Of a stretch of DNA of 64,000 nt, positions 22,572 through 30,993 are shown one piece after another. The notes beneath the pieces are model-generated. The model was given only the letters and a program-made list of their open reading frames with translations. It was not told where the DNA came from and did not search any database. This stretch comes from Stenotrophomonas lacuserhaii (lineage in GTDB: Bacteria > Pseudomonadota > Gammaproteobacteria > Xanthomonadales > Xanthomonadaceae), in NCBI RefSeq assembly GCF_014836545.1, contig NZ_JACSQS010000001.1, forward strand, positions 450,495 to 514,494, given 5' to 3'. A program made the translations under genes and the position numbers. Within the stretch, counting starts at the first letter, position 1. Each line of letters opens with the position of its first letter.

Positions 22572-23573
22572 ATGAAAGCCTTCCTGATCGACCGTTATGG
22601 CAAAAAGGAGACCGGCCGCATCGGCGACGTACCCCGGCCTTCGCTTCGGGATGACGATGTTCTCATCCGCGTGCACGCGGCCAGCGTCAATGCGCTGGAC
22701 ACCAAGATCCGCACAGGGGAGTTCAAGCTGATCCTGCCCTTTCGCCTGCCGCTGATACTCGGCAACGATATGGCCGGCACGGTGGTCAGTGTCGGTGCCG
22801 CAGTGCAGGACTTCAAACCGGGCGATGAGGTGTACGCGCGTCCCGATGATGATCGCATCGGCACCTTCGCCGAGTTCATCGCGGTCAACGCAGCCTCTGT
22901 TGCCCTCAAGCCCAGCAACCTCACCATGGTGGAGGCCGCCTCGCTGCCATTGGTCGCGCTGACCGCCTGGCAGGCGCTGGTCGAAACCGCGCAGCTCAAA
23001 CCCGGTCAGAAGGTCTTCATCCAGGCCGGCTCCGGCGGTGTCGGTACCGTGGCGATCCAGCTGGCCAAGCATCTGGGCGCCTTCGTTGCCACCAGCACCA
23101 GTACCGCCAACGTGGGCTGGGTGAAGGAGCTTGGCGCGGATGTCGTGATCGATTACAGGCGGCAGGACGTCGTCACGGAACTGCGTGACTACGATGTGGT
23201 GCTCAACAGCTTGGGCAAGGATGAACTGAACCGCTCGCTGCAGATCCTCAAGCCGGGCGGGCATTTGATCTCCATCTCCGGGCCACCCACGCCGGCATTT
23301 GCTGCGGCGCGCGGACTTGCATGGCCGCTGAAGCAGGTGCTGCGCTTGGTCAGCCGTGGCATCCGCAGCAAGGCCAAACGGAAGCGAGTGACGTACACGT
23401 TTCTGTTCATGCGCGCCGACGGGCATCAGCTGAGCGAGATCACTTCACTGGTGGAGTCCGGTGCCATCCGTCCGGTCATCGAACGGGTCTTCCCCTTCCA
23501 GGAAACCCGCAGCGCGCTGGCCCACGTGGAGAGCGGGCGGGCCAAGGGCAAGGTGGTGGTGGAGGTGCTGTAG
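22572..23573 (+). CDS. NADPH:quinone oxidoreductase-like MDR protein
   Basis: The 333-residue medium-chain dehydrogenase/reductase lacks the Cys clusters of zinc alcohol dehydrogenases. Its N-terminal GroES-like domain contains ILGNDMAGTVVSVG, and the Rossmann domain begins QAGSGGVGTVAIQLAKHLGA (about 150-169). That places it with zinc-independent quinone oxidoreductases. It is third in the ene-reductase/SDR/MDR group, consistent with detoxification of quinones or enones. A 38-base gap separates it from the convergent serine hydrolase. Confidence 0.88.
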   Translation: MKAFLIDRYGKKETGRIGDVPRPSLRDDDVLIRVHAASVNALDTKIRTGEFKLILPFRLPLILGNDMAGTVVSVGAAVQDFKPGDEVYARPDDDRIGTFAEFIAVNAASVALKPSNLTMVEAASLPLVALTAWQALVETAQLKPGQKVFIQAGSGGVGTVAIQLAKHLGAFVATSTSTANVGWVKELGADVVIDYRRQDVVTELRDYDVVLNSLGKDELNRSLQILKPGGHLISISGPPTPAFAAARGLAWPLKQVLRLVSRGIRSKAKRKRVTYTFLFMRADGHQLSEITSLVESGAIRPVIERVFPFQETRSALAHVESGRAKGKVVVEVL

Positions 23574-23611
23574 CGCGCAATGCGTTCGGTAGGCAAGGAC
23601 ATGGCAACGGG

Positions 23612-25309
23612 TTAGAAGGTCCGACCCACAGAATGGAATACAAGGTAATGAACTGAATCGTCCCGGCCACGCATAACCTTGAATCGATAGCGACGCAGCG
23701 TTTCCCTTGCTGCAACGTCAAGCACTCTATCTCCCGAACTCTCGTCGATGGCCAGGTCCACCGGAACCCCGGACCGATCGATCTTGAAGCGAGTTCGGGT
23801 ACAGGATCCAGCCACAGGCTCTTCGCCCATCGGCCCGCGTGGAATCACGAAAGGCTCCCGGTGAACGATGAGGGCTTCGGTTGCCAGAATCCGAGCGTCT
23901 GTTGCGCCGCACGGAGATGGCGCAGGCGCTGGCGGAGACAGATGCCAATGCAGGTTGATGAGCAGTCGATCGCAGATGGGGGGATCGCGGTTGCTCAGGC
24001 AGGCCATGGTCATGTCATTGGTGGGATAGACCGAAAGCGCCGCGCTGGTCCCAGCCGCGCCCCCGCCGTGTCCCCAATGCGGGAACTCTTCCGGGCCGGA
24101 AGAGATGAAGCCGTAGCCATACCAATCGGTCTGCTGCTTGATCGCCTCCTGCAACAGCGGCAACGGGATCAAGGTGCCTGCCTTGAGCGCGCCGACGAAT
24201 CGCAACTGATCTTCGACGGTCGAAACTCCGCCCCCGGCTGGCGATCCTCGCCACGGTAGCTGGCTGGCACTGGGCACCAGCTTCCCGTCGTCGTCCCGGG
24301 TGTAGCCGCGTGCGATTCCCGACATGTGTTCCCTGTCTGGATAGTGGGTCGCCGCCATGCCGGCGGGATGGAAGATGTGCTCATCCAGATAGGCGTAGTA
24401 GCTCTGTCCGCTTACCTTTTCCACCAGCGCGCCGAGGAGCAGGAAGCCGTAGTTCGAGTAATCGAAGGCTGATCCGGGTGCAAACGACGGGCCGCGATCA
24501 CCGTTGAGCTTTATGAGGTCGTCGATGGTGCGGGCCCAGGCGCGATTGACGCCCTCCTCCGGCTGGAGTACGCCGATATCGCCGGTGCCACCCTGATGGG
24601 TGAGCAGTTGCCGGATGGTGACCTTCGCCATCTCCTTGTTCGGATAGTCCGGCAGGTACTTCCCGACGGGATCGTCGAACTGCAGCGTGCCGGCGTCGAT
24701 CATCTGCAACACCGCAACCGCGGTGAACATCTTGCCTTGGGAGGCGAACAAGAAGGGGGTGTCCAGATGCACCGGCACCTGGTTCTCGCGATCTGCCGGT
24801 CCGAATGCCTTGCCGTACAGACGCTTGCCATTGCGTTCGATGACGAGCGCGCCAGAAAAACGGTCGGCCCTCGCAAGCTGCGTGGCGAATGAATCCAGCG
24901 CCTTCAGCGCCTCGTCCTCCGGCAGGGGCTGCGGTTCCTGCTTGATCTCAGCGAGTTTCGTGTCGCCAGCCGCTCCAGCCGTGATCGTGACCCGCCGGTA
25001 TGCCGGGAAACTGCGCTCGCGTGTCATCGCCACGAAGATTCCCGGCTCATTCCGCTCAACCGTCACCACGTCCAGGCCGCCGGTTTCTTCGCGGCTGTCG
25101 AGCAGGTAGTCCAGGTTGAGATCCGCGTCGGCGAAGTGATGCGCGTTGAACGCCTGAAGCTTGGCCTTGTCGTTGCTGTTGAACGCCACCAGCCAGGCAT
25201 CAAACGCGGCTTCGGCAGGCGGCTTGGCAACGGTGGTTGACGCCAGCACAAGCAGCGCGGCCGCCAAACCCATGCGTTGGAACGTGATCATGCTTGTCGC
25301 TACGGTCAT
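23612..25309 (-). CDS. Exported class C beta-lactamase-type serine hydrolase with TonB-like C-terminal domain
   Basis: The 565-residue protein has an N-terminal signal peptide ending TTVAKP. An uncharacterised region of about 110 residues follows. A beta-lactamase/DD-peptidase-fold domain spans about 140-450, with SxxK as FASQGK and YxN as FDYSNYG. The last 90 residues (TRTRFKIDRSGVPVDLAIDE then ETLRRYRFKV) resemble the TonB C-terminal periplasmic domain. The start at 25309 follows GGAGAG; an in-frame ATG six codons on is also possible. No penicillinase KTG is evident, so an esterase or peptidase is likelier than a beta-lactamase. The domain combination is unusual. Confidence 0.8.
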   Translation of the reverse strand: MTVATSMITFQRMGLAAALLVLASTTVAKPPAEAAFDAWLVAFNSNDKAKLQAFNAHHFADADLNLDYLLDSREETGGLDVVTVERNEPGIFVAMTRERSFPAYRRVTITAGAAGDTKLAEIKQEPQPLPEDEALKALDSFATQLARADRFSGALVIERNGKRLYGKAFGPADRENQVPVHLDTPFLFASQGKMFTAVAVLQMIDAGTLQFDDPVGKYLPDYPNKEMAKVTIRQLLTHQGGTGDIGVLQPEEGVNRAWARTIDDLIKLNGDRGPSFAPGSAFDYSNYGFLLLGALVEKVSGQSYYAYLDEHIFHPAGMAATHYPDREHMSGIARGYTRDDDGKLVPSASQLPWRGSPAGGGVSTVEDQLRFVGALKAGTLIPLPLLQEAIKQQTDWYGYGFISSGPEEFPHWGHGGGAAGTSAALSVYPTNDMTMACLSNRDPPICDRLLINLHWHLSPPAPAPSPCGATDARILATEALIVHREPFVIPRGPMGEEPVAGSCTRTRFKIDRSGVPVDLAIDESSGDRVLDVAARETLRRYRFKVMRGRDDSVHYLVFHSVGRTF

Positions 25310-25457
25310 GCGCTCTCCATTGCGTCCCGGCCGAGTTGACTATTGGACCAGACGCAAGCGCAGTCAATGCCCGTACCTGCGGAACCGGCCGGTTTGCCTG
25401 AAGTAGCCCTTATCACCGATCATTCAGCGCTAACGTTTTGAACCCACGGAGAACATC

Positions 25458-25946
25458 ATGAAAGGACTCTTGCTCAACATCGCCATTTCGTTGACGGCGG
25501 TGACGATATCGCTTTACGCCCTGCATGAAGCGGGCCACGCAAATGACCCGTCCCGCGTCCTGGAAGCCCGTGGCCTGATCGTCAGGGACGCCTCCGGAGT
25601 CGCCCGCGTGGAGATAGGCGCGCCGGTGAACGGGCCCATGGTCCTTGGAAAACGCGAAGAACGCGTCGCGCCCGCGGCCGGCATCCTTCTCAACGGTCCA
25701 GACGGCAATGAGCGCGGCGGTTACCTGACGGTCGACACCGGCGATGAGGCGGTGCTGACGCTGGATGGTGCAGGCGACGGCGGTGAAGTCTTCAAGGTGG
25801 TGGCCAATGAAAAGGCCGGTGCGTCCTTGTTCGTCATCCACCAGAACGGATCGGTCGCCATGTTGACCACCTACCAGGGGCATCCTGAGCTCCGCTTCAT
25901 CGAGCAGGATGGCACGGTGAGCTACTCACAGGGGGCCAAGGAGTAG
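25458..25946 (+). CDS. Exported hypothetical protein
   Basis: The 162-residue protein has an N-terminal hydrophobic segment (LLLNIAISLTAVTISLYAL) followed by HEAGHA, likely a signal peptide or anchor. The rest is acidic and beta-rich, with repeated RGLIVRDASGVARVEIGAP-like strands that suggest a small beta-sandwich or beta-helix. No family is recognised. The ATG follows GGAGAAC. It is divergent from the serine hydrolase and convergent with the second pao-like operon, 14 bases away. Confidence 0.7.
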   Translation: MKGLLLNIAISLTAVTISLYALHEAGHANDPSRVLEARGLIVRDASGVARVEIGAPVNGPMVLGKREERVAPAAGILLNGPDGNERGGYLTVDTGDEAVLTLDGAGDGGEVFKVVANEKAGASLFVIHQNGSVAMLTTYQGHPELRFIEQDGTVSYSQGAKE

Positions 25947-25960
25947 CGCGCCCGCCGGGA

Positions 25961-28240
25961 CTACATCATCACCTTGTCCGGCGTGATCGGCGTACTGCGG
26001 ATGCGCTTGCCCGTGGCGTGATGGATGGCGTTGCAGATCGCCGCCGACACGCCCACCAGGCCGATCTCCCCTACTCCCTTCGCCCCGATACTGCTGACCA
26101 CCCGGTCGTCTTCCTCCACGAACAGCACGTCCACGTCATGGATATCGGCGTTGACCGAGACGTGGTACTGGGCCAGATCGCGGTTCATGAAACGCCCAAA
26201 CCGATGGTCGGATTCGGTATGTTCGTGCAGCGCCGCGCCGATGCCCCACACCACCCCGCCGATGATCTGGCTGCGTGCGGTAGTCGGATTGAGGATGCGA
26301 CCCGCGGCGATCGCACTGACCACGCGCATCACCCGCACCGTGCCGAGTTCCTCGTCCACCCGTACCTCCACGAACACGGCGCTGTGCGTGGCGCGGGTAT
26401 AGCGGCGCTGCTTCAACACATTGGGCAGCAGCAGGTACTTCGCTTCGATGCTGGCTTTGCCGGCGTCGGCCAGCAGCGTGGTGAGGGCAACGGCGCTGCC
26501 CGGGTCAGCCCGCAGTGCCATGCTGCCGTTGGCGAATACCACGTCATCCACGCCGGCACGGCTGAACGCCGAGTCCTTCCTTCCAGCAGCAAGCGCGAGC
26601 AGCTGCCGGCGCAGCTTGGCACAGGCCCCATCCACTGCCGAGCCCACCGTGCTGACATGCGATGAGCCGCCCTCGATCGGGGCCACCGGCAGCGTGGAGT
26701 CACCCAACTGGAAGGTGACCTGTTCCAGCGGCAGGCCCAGTGCTTCGGCGGCGATCATGCTCATCACCGTATAGGTGCCGGTGCCGATATCGGTGGCCGC
26801 ACTGCTGACCACCAGCCGGCCATCGGCATGTAGCTCGGCATGGGCGCGCGCGAACATCTGCATCGCGTCCCACTGGCCGGTCGCCATGCCCCAACCCACC
26901 CATTCGTTGCCTTCGCGGCGCGCGCGCGGTAAGGGCGCGCGATCGGCCCAGCCGAAGCGCTCGGCACCGCGGCGGTAGCACTCGCGCAGGGCCTTGGTGG
27001 AGAACGGTTTGCCGTCGGCAGGATTGGTTTCGGCGTAGTTCTTCAGCCGCAGTGCCAGCGGGTCCATGCCGATCTCATTGGCCAGCTCGTCGATCGCCAC
27101 TTCCAGCGCATGCATGCCATGCGCCGCGCCGGGGGCGCGCATGTCGATCGGCGTGTACTGGTCCTGGTCTACCAACTTGTAGCCCACATGCACGTTGTCG
27201 CAGGCGTACAGCTGGCCGCTCCAGTTGACCACCACTTCCACGTAGTCCTCGATGCGCGATGTCTCGGCCACGGCCTCGTGCCAGATCGAACGCAGGGTGC
27301 CGTCGGCATCGGCGGCAAGCTTTACCCGCTGCACGGTCTCCGGTCGGTGGCCGAAGGTGAACATCTGCTGGCGCGTGAGGACAACGCGCACCGAGCGCTC
27401 CAGCGCCAACGCGCCCATCACCGCCAGCGGAAGCTGGTACTGCGGGCGAAGCCCGGAGCCGAACGCACCGCCCACGTAGGCATTGCGCACGGTGACCTTG
27501 CGCTTGGGCAGGCCGAACACATGCGAGACATACCAGCGGCTGTTCTGCGAGCCCTGGGTCTTGTCATGGATGGTCAGGTGGCCGTCGTCACCGCGGATCA
27601 CCGTGCTGGCGAACAGCTCCATCGGATTATGGTGCTCCACGCCGCTGTAGAAATCGGCCGATATGCGGTGCGTGGCCTGTGCGAACGCCTGGTCCGGCTC
27701 GCCCTTGTCCTTCGGCGGCGCGGAGAATCCGGCCTTCATCTTGCGCGGCTCACGCGCTCGTTCAACGGAGGTGACCAGGTTGGTTTCGTGCGCCTCGACC
27801 TCATACCGCACGCCCACCAGCCCGGCCGCGTGACGCGCCGCCTCGAAGGTCTCGGCCAGCACCAGCGCAACCGGCTGGCCGCTGTAGCGTATCTGTGCGT
27901 CGTACAACGGCCGGAAGGGTGATCCTGCCGGGGCCGTCATGTCCTTGTAGAAGATGCCGGCACCGCGCATGTGCGGACGGTTGAGGTGGGTCAGCACCTG
28001 CAGTACGCCCGGTACCGCCAGCGCGGCGTCCAGGTCGAAGCCGACGATGCGCCCCTTTGCGATGCTGCTGTTGACCACCACGCCATGGACCAGATCCTCG
28101 GCCGGCCACTCCGCCGCGTAGCGTGCCTGGCCGGTCACTTTGGCCCGGCCATCGATGCGCGGCGTTCCGGTCCCGGTCGGCACATGGCCGGTTCCCGGCT
28201 CGGCTACGGGAACCTGCGGTTGCTTGGGATAGGGACTCAT
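25961..28240 (-). CDS. Molybdopterin-binding catalytic subunit, second PaoC-like paralogue
   Basis: The 759-residue subunit belongs to the xanthine oxidase family. Marks are VGGAFGSGLRPQ (the molybdopterin loop), RAPGAAHGMHALE, and GAKGVGEIGLVG, where E725 is the predicted catalytic glutamate. The ATG at 28240 overlaps the upstream stop as ATGA, which fixes the start; longer frames run through the FAD gene and are artefacts. It is about 30 residues longer than the copy at 5870-8056 and clearly diverged from it. It is last in a PaoA-PaoB-PaoC-ordered operon. Substrate unknown; aldehydes are the best guess. Confidence 0.9.
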   Translation of the reverse strand: MSPYPKQPQVPVAEPGTGHVPTGTGTPRIDGRAKVTGQARYAAEWPAEDLVHGVVVNSSIAKGRIVGFDLDAALAVPGVLQVLTHLNRPHMRGAGIFYKDMTAPAGSPFRPLYDAQIRYSGQPVALVLAETFEAARHAAGLVGVRYEVEAHETNLVTSVERAREPRKMKAGFSAPPKDKGEPDQAFAQATHRISADFYSGVEHHNPMELFASTVIRGDDGHLTIHDKTQGSQNSRWYVSHVFGLPKRKVTVRNAYVGGAFGSGLRPQYQLPLAVMGALALERSVRVVLTRQQMFTFGHRPETVQRVKLAADADGTLRSIWHEAVAETSRIEDYVEVVVNWSGQLYACDNVHVGYKLVDQDQYTPIDMRAPGAAHGMHALEVAIDELANEIGMDPLALRLKNYAETNPADGKPFSTKALRECYRRGAERFGWADRAPLPRARREGNEWVGWGMATGQWDAMQMFARAHAELHADGRLVVSSAATDIGTGTYTVMSMIAAEALGLPLEQVTFQLGDSTLPVAPIEGGSSHVSTVGSAVDGACAKLRRQLLALAAGRKDSAFSRAGVDDVVFANGSMALRADPGSAVALTTLLADAGKASIEAKYLLLPNVLKQRRYTRATHSAVFVEVRVDEELGTVRVMRVVSAIAAGRILNPTTARSQIIGGVVWGIGAALHEHTESDHRFGRFMNRDLAQYHVSVNADIHDVDVLFVEEDDRVVSSIGAKGVGEIGLVGVSAAICNAIHHATGKRIRSTPITPDKVMM

Positions 28241-29280
28241 GCGGCATGCTCCGGTTGGCCGCGGCGTCGGCCACGATTGTCGATGGTGCCCTCGGTGGCT
28301 GCCTGCAGGGCGCGCACCACCGCGCGTCGTGCCAGCGGGATCTTGAAGGCGTTCTGCCCCTGCGACTGCGCCCCTTCCAGCAGCCGATCGGCCGCTGATT
28401 CGAAGGCTGTATCGCCCGGCATCGCGCCAATCAACAGCCGTTCGGCGTCGGTGCTGCGCCATGGCTTGTGCGCCACGCTGCCCAAGGCCAGCCGCGCATC
28501 GGTGATGCGTCCGTCGGGCCCGATTTCCAGCGCGGCGGCGACCGACACCAGCGCGAACGCGTAGGACAGGCGCTCGCGGATCTTCAGGTAGGCACTGTGC
28601 GCGGCAAAACGCCCGCCTGGCGGGAGCGTCAGATGGGTGATCAGCTCGTCTGCCGCCAGTGTGCTGTCCTGTTCAGGCTGGTCGCCAGGCAGGCGGTGGA
28701 ACGCGCCGAAGGGAATTGCGCGGGTGCCGCGCACGCTGGTGACATGCACTGTGGCATCGAGCGCTGCCAGCGCGACGCACATATCGGAGGGATGCGTGGC
28801 GATGCAGTGCTCGCTGGCGCCGAGGATCGCGTGGTACTTGGTCAGCCCGCCCACGGCCGAACAGCCACTACCCGGTTCGCGCTTGTTGCAGGGCGTCGCA
28901 CGGTCATAGAAATAGGTGCAACGCGTGCGCTGCAGCAGGTTGCCGCCGTTGCTGGCCATGTTGCGGATCTGCGGCGAGGCCGCCGCCAGAATGGCCGCCG
29001 CAAGCAGGGGATACTCGCGTTCCACCAGCGGGTGGTACGCCGTGTCAGCATTGCGGGCGGTGGCGCCGAGCTGCAGACCGCCCTCTTCGGTGGCGGTGAT
29101 GGCGTCCAGCGGCAGCGCGTTCACATCCAACAACCCGCTGGGCTGCATCACCTGCAGCTTCATCAGATCGAGCAGGTTGGTGCCGCCGGCGATGGGCTGG
29201 ATGGGGCGCCCGGGGGTGCTGGCAAGCTGCTGCAAGGCCTGCTGCAGCGACGCGGCGCGTTCGTAGGTGGGGGGAATCAT
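28237..29280 (-). CDS. FAD-binding subunit, second PaoB-like paralogue
   Basis: The 347-residue FAD subunit shows [14 protein letters not shown] near 30-43 and [14 protein letters not shown]. The three-cysteine pattern of PaoB-type [4Fe-4S] subunits follows (C121, C131, C140 in CTYFYDRATPCNKREPGSGC). Both ends overlap neighbouring genes by four bases (ATGA), so the three subunits are translationally coupled. It is about 30 residues longer than the copy at 4891-5838, mostly in the C-terminal part. Confidence 0.9.
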   Translation of the reverse strand: MIPPTYERAASLQQALQQLASTPGRPIQPIAGGTNLLDLMKLQVMQPSGLLDVNALPLDAITATEEGGLQLGATARNADTAYHPLVEREYPLLAAAILAAASPQIRNMASNGGNLLQRTRCTYFYDRATPCNKREPGSGCSAVGGLTKYHAILGASEHCIATHPSDMCVALAALDATVHVTSVRGTRAIPFGAFHRLPGDQPEQDSTLAADELITHLTLPPGGRFAAHSAYLKIRERLSYAFALVSVAAALEIGPDGRITDARLALGSVAHKPWRSTDAERLLIGAMPGDTAFESAADRLLEGAQSQGQNAFKIPLARRAVVRALQAATEGTIDNRGRRRGQPEHAA

Positions 29281-29864
29281 GCGGGCACCGTGCCGGGTGT
29301 CCAGTGCGCAGGGGATGGCTCGGGGGCATCCGGCGGGCCTTGGGCTTCCTCAAGCACCGTCATCACCGCATCGGTGATCTGCGGGTAAGCGCCGCAGCGA
29401 CAGATGTTGCCACTCATCAGTTCGCGCACCTGGTCACGGGTGCAGGCCTGGCCCTCATTGATCAATCCTTGCGCCGAACACAGCTGGCCGGGCGTGCAGT
29501 AGCCGCATTGCAGGGCATCCTTGGCGATGAAGGCCTGTTGCAGGGGATGCAGGGCATCCCCGTTCGCCAGGCCCTCGACTGTGGTGATGTCGGCGCCCTG
29601 CTGCATGACCGCCAGGGTCAGGCAGCTATTGATGCGGCGGCCGTCGACCAGCACCGTGCACGCGCCGCACTGGCCGTGGTCGCAGCCCTTCTTGGTGCCG
29701 GTCAGCTGCAGGCGGTCACGCAGCAGGTCCAGCAGGCTGACCGTGGATTCGACCTCCAGCGTATACGCCTCGCCATTGATCGTCAGGCGCAGCGGATACA
29801 AGGGGGAAGCGTGCGTGGCGGGCGGCGGTGGGGTAGCCACCCCGGATGTGGGGAAATCGCTCAT
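29277..29864 (-). CDS. [2Fe-2S] subunit, second PaoA-like paralogue without Tat signal
   Basis: The 195-residue protein has both cluster sets: C61, C66, C69, C81 (CDHGQCGAC) and C120, C123, C155, C157. The N-terminus is short and Pro/Thr-rich with no twin arginine, so this complex is probably cytoplasmic, unlike that at 4248-8056. The ATG at 29864 is preferred; an in-frame TTG at 29891 would add nine residues and still give no signal. It lies 48 bases downstream of a small exported peptide gene and may belong to a copper-inducible transcript. Confidence 0.88.
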   Translation of the reverse strand: MSDFPTSGVATPPPPATHASPLYPLRLTINGEAYTLEVESTVSLLDLLRDRLQLTGTKKGCDHGQCGACTVLVDGRRINSCLTLAVMQQGADITTVEGLANGDALHPLQQAFIAKDALQCGYCTPGQLCSAQGLINEGQACTRDQVRELMSGNICRCGAYPQITDAVMTVLEEAQGPPDAPEPSPAHWTPGTVPA

Positions 29865-29912
29865 GGCAGGTCCGGCTAGGGCGTCTGCCAACCACCCTGC
29901 GCCTCGGCTCGT

Positions 29913-30098
29913 CTATTTCGGGTGCACGTTGCATGTGCTGCGTGCGAAGTCGTGTCGGACGAGCTCGGCGGTTCCCTTCTCTGAAGCGCCCGGAAGCGCC
30001 ACGGTTCCCTTGCTTCCCGCAGCGGAGGCCGGGGAACGGCCTGCCGCTGTTGGAAATACGACGGCAACGCCGAGGGTGAGCAGTTGTCGGGTGCACAT
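29913..30098 (-). CDS. Small exported peptide of unknown function (61 aa)
   Basis: A strong AAGGAG eight bases before an ATG starts a 61-residue frame. Residues 5-19 are hydrophobic (QLLTLGVAVVFPTAA) and are followed by a Ser/Ala-rich cleavage-like region, so the product is probably secreted or periplasmic. The mature part is only about 35 residues, ends CNVHPK, and contains Cys and two His that could bind metal. No family is recognised. It sits between the copper-chaperone-like gene (23 bases) and the second pao-like operon (48 bases), all on one strand. Confidence 0.6.
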   Translation of the reverse strand: MCTRQLLTLGVAVVFPTAAGRSPASAAGSKGTVALPGASEKGTAELVRHDFARSTCNVHPK

Positions 30099-30121
30099 GG
30101 GCACGTCTCCTTGAACGAGGA

Positions 30122-30328
30122 TCAGCCGGCAGGCCGGGAAAGGTGCGGGTATCCCGCTTCGGCAAGTGCGGCGAGGAACACGGCGGGCTCCCGCACCGTG
30201 TCCACGCTCACCGTCCGCGCTGCCATGTCGATCTGGATCCCGGCCGAAGGATCGGCACCCAGCAGGGCGGCCCTCACCGGCTTGGCGCAGGAACCGCATG
30301 TCATCCGGGGAATGTGGAACTGAAGCAT
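30122..30328 (-). CDS. Heavy-metal-associated (HMA) domain protein, copper chaperone-like
   Basis: The 68-residue protein is a single HMA domain with the metal-binding loop RMTCGSCAKPV (C11, C14). The ATG at 30328 has AGGAG six bases upstream; ATGs further upstream overlap that ribosome site and are unlikely. The family (CopZ/Atx1) carries Cu(I) to P-type ATPases. A CueR-type promoter lies about 35 bases upstream, consistent with copper induction together with copA. Confidence 0.88.
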   Translation of the reverse strand: MLQFHIPRMTCGSCAKPVRAALLGADPSAGIQIDMAARTVSVDTVREPAVFLAALAEAGYPHLSRPAG

Positions 30329-30359
30329 GGTCATCTCCTGGTGGGTTGGTACGCCGACT

Positions 30360-30390
30360 ACTTTCGGCGTTGCCAACGTGGCAAGGTCAA
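30360..30390 (-). promoter_or_regulatory. CueR-type promoter/operator for the HMA-protein gene
   Basis: Read on the minus strand, TTGACC (30390-30385) is followed by a 19-base spacer and then GAAAGT (30365-30360). The spacer carries the dyad TTGCCACGTTGGCAA. The lengthened 19-bp spacer with a central inverted repeat is the hallmark of MerR-family activated promoters. It closely resembles the site before copA at 33542-33572, so both should respond to CueR. Confidence 0.75.
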
Positions 30391-30466
30391 CCTGCTTCTT
30401 TGAAGAAATCGCATCGTCCTTGGCTTGCGTTCATGTGGTCGCAGATGCTGCCGAGGGCACTCCGGT

Positions 30467-30967
30467 TCAACCTTTGCGCTGCAGGCTCCTGCGCGCACGC
30501 GGCGAAGCCGGCGTATCCGTGCCGAAGCGCGGCGTCCTGCGCGGGGATGCCGCCGTGGCGCTGACTTTCCCGGCACCGACGGGCTCTGCGAGCTCTTCGA
30601 TGATCGGGCAGTCGGGGCGATCGTTGCCGTGGCAGCTGCTGGCAAGATCACGCAGCGTGCGCGCCATGGCCTGCAGTCCGCTGATCCTGTCTTCCAGTTC
30701 GGCAACGTGCGCCAAAGCGACCCGCTTCACGTCCGCGCTGGCACGTTCGCCGTCACGCCACAGCAGCAGCAGCTCGGCGATCTGTTCCACCGTGAAGCCA
30801 AGGTCGCGCGAGCGGCGGATGAAGCGGAGGGTGTGGGCGTCCTGCTGGGTGTAGCAGCGATAGCCGGCCTCCGACCGGGCAGCGGGCGGGATCAGGCCGA
30901 TGCCTTCGTAGTAACGGATCATCTTGGCCGAAACGCCGGAGGCCTTCGCTGCTTGTCCAATGTTCAC
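30467..30967 (-). CDS. cueR: Copper-responsive MerR-family activator CueR
   Basis: The 166-residue protein has the MerR winged helix at residues 1-70 (MNIGQAAKASGVSAKMIRYY) and a dimerisation helix. The metal loop SCHGNDRPDCPI places C112 and C120 at the same positions as the Cu(I)-binding cysteines of E. coli CueR. The C-terminus has a basic, Pro/Arg-rich tail of about 35 residues beyond the usual end. The gene lies 26 bases downstream of copA on the same strand, so it is probably co-transcribed with it and autoregulated. Confidence 0.92.
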   Translation of the reverse strand: MNIGQAAKASGVSAKMIRYYEGIGLIPPAARSEAGYRCYTQQDAHTLRFIRRSRDLGFTVEQIAELLLLWRDGERASADVKRVALAHVAELEDRISGLQAMARTLRDLASSCHGNDRPDCPIIEELAEPVGAGKVSATAASPRRTPRFGTDTPASPRARRSLQRKG

Positions 30968-30993
30968 GCTGGTTTCCCCTGCACGCTGTGCGG

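Noticed and set aside
21241..23426. Long minus-strand frames opposite the SDR and quinone oxidoreductase genes
   Set aside because: They mirror well-supported plus-strand genes with clear family motifs, and their predicted proteins have low-complexity composition.
28241..28462. An N-terminal extension of the second PaoC-like subunit by 74 codons
   Set aside because: It overlaps the FAD subunit gene throughout. The ATGA overlap fixes the start at 28240.
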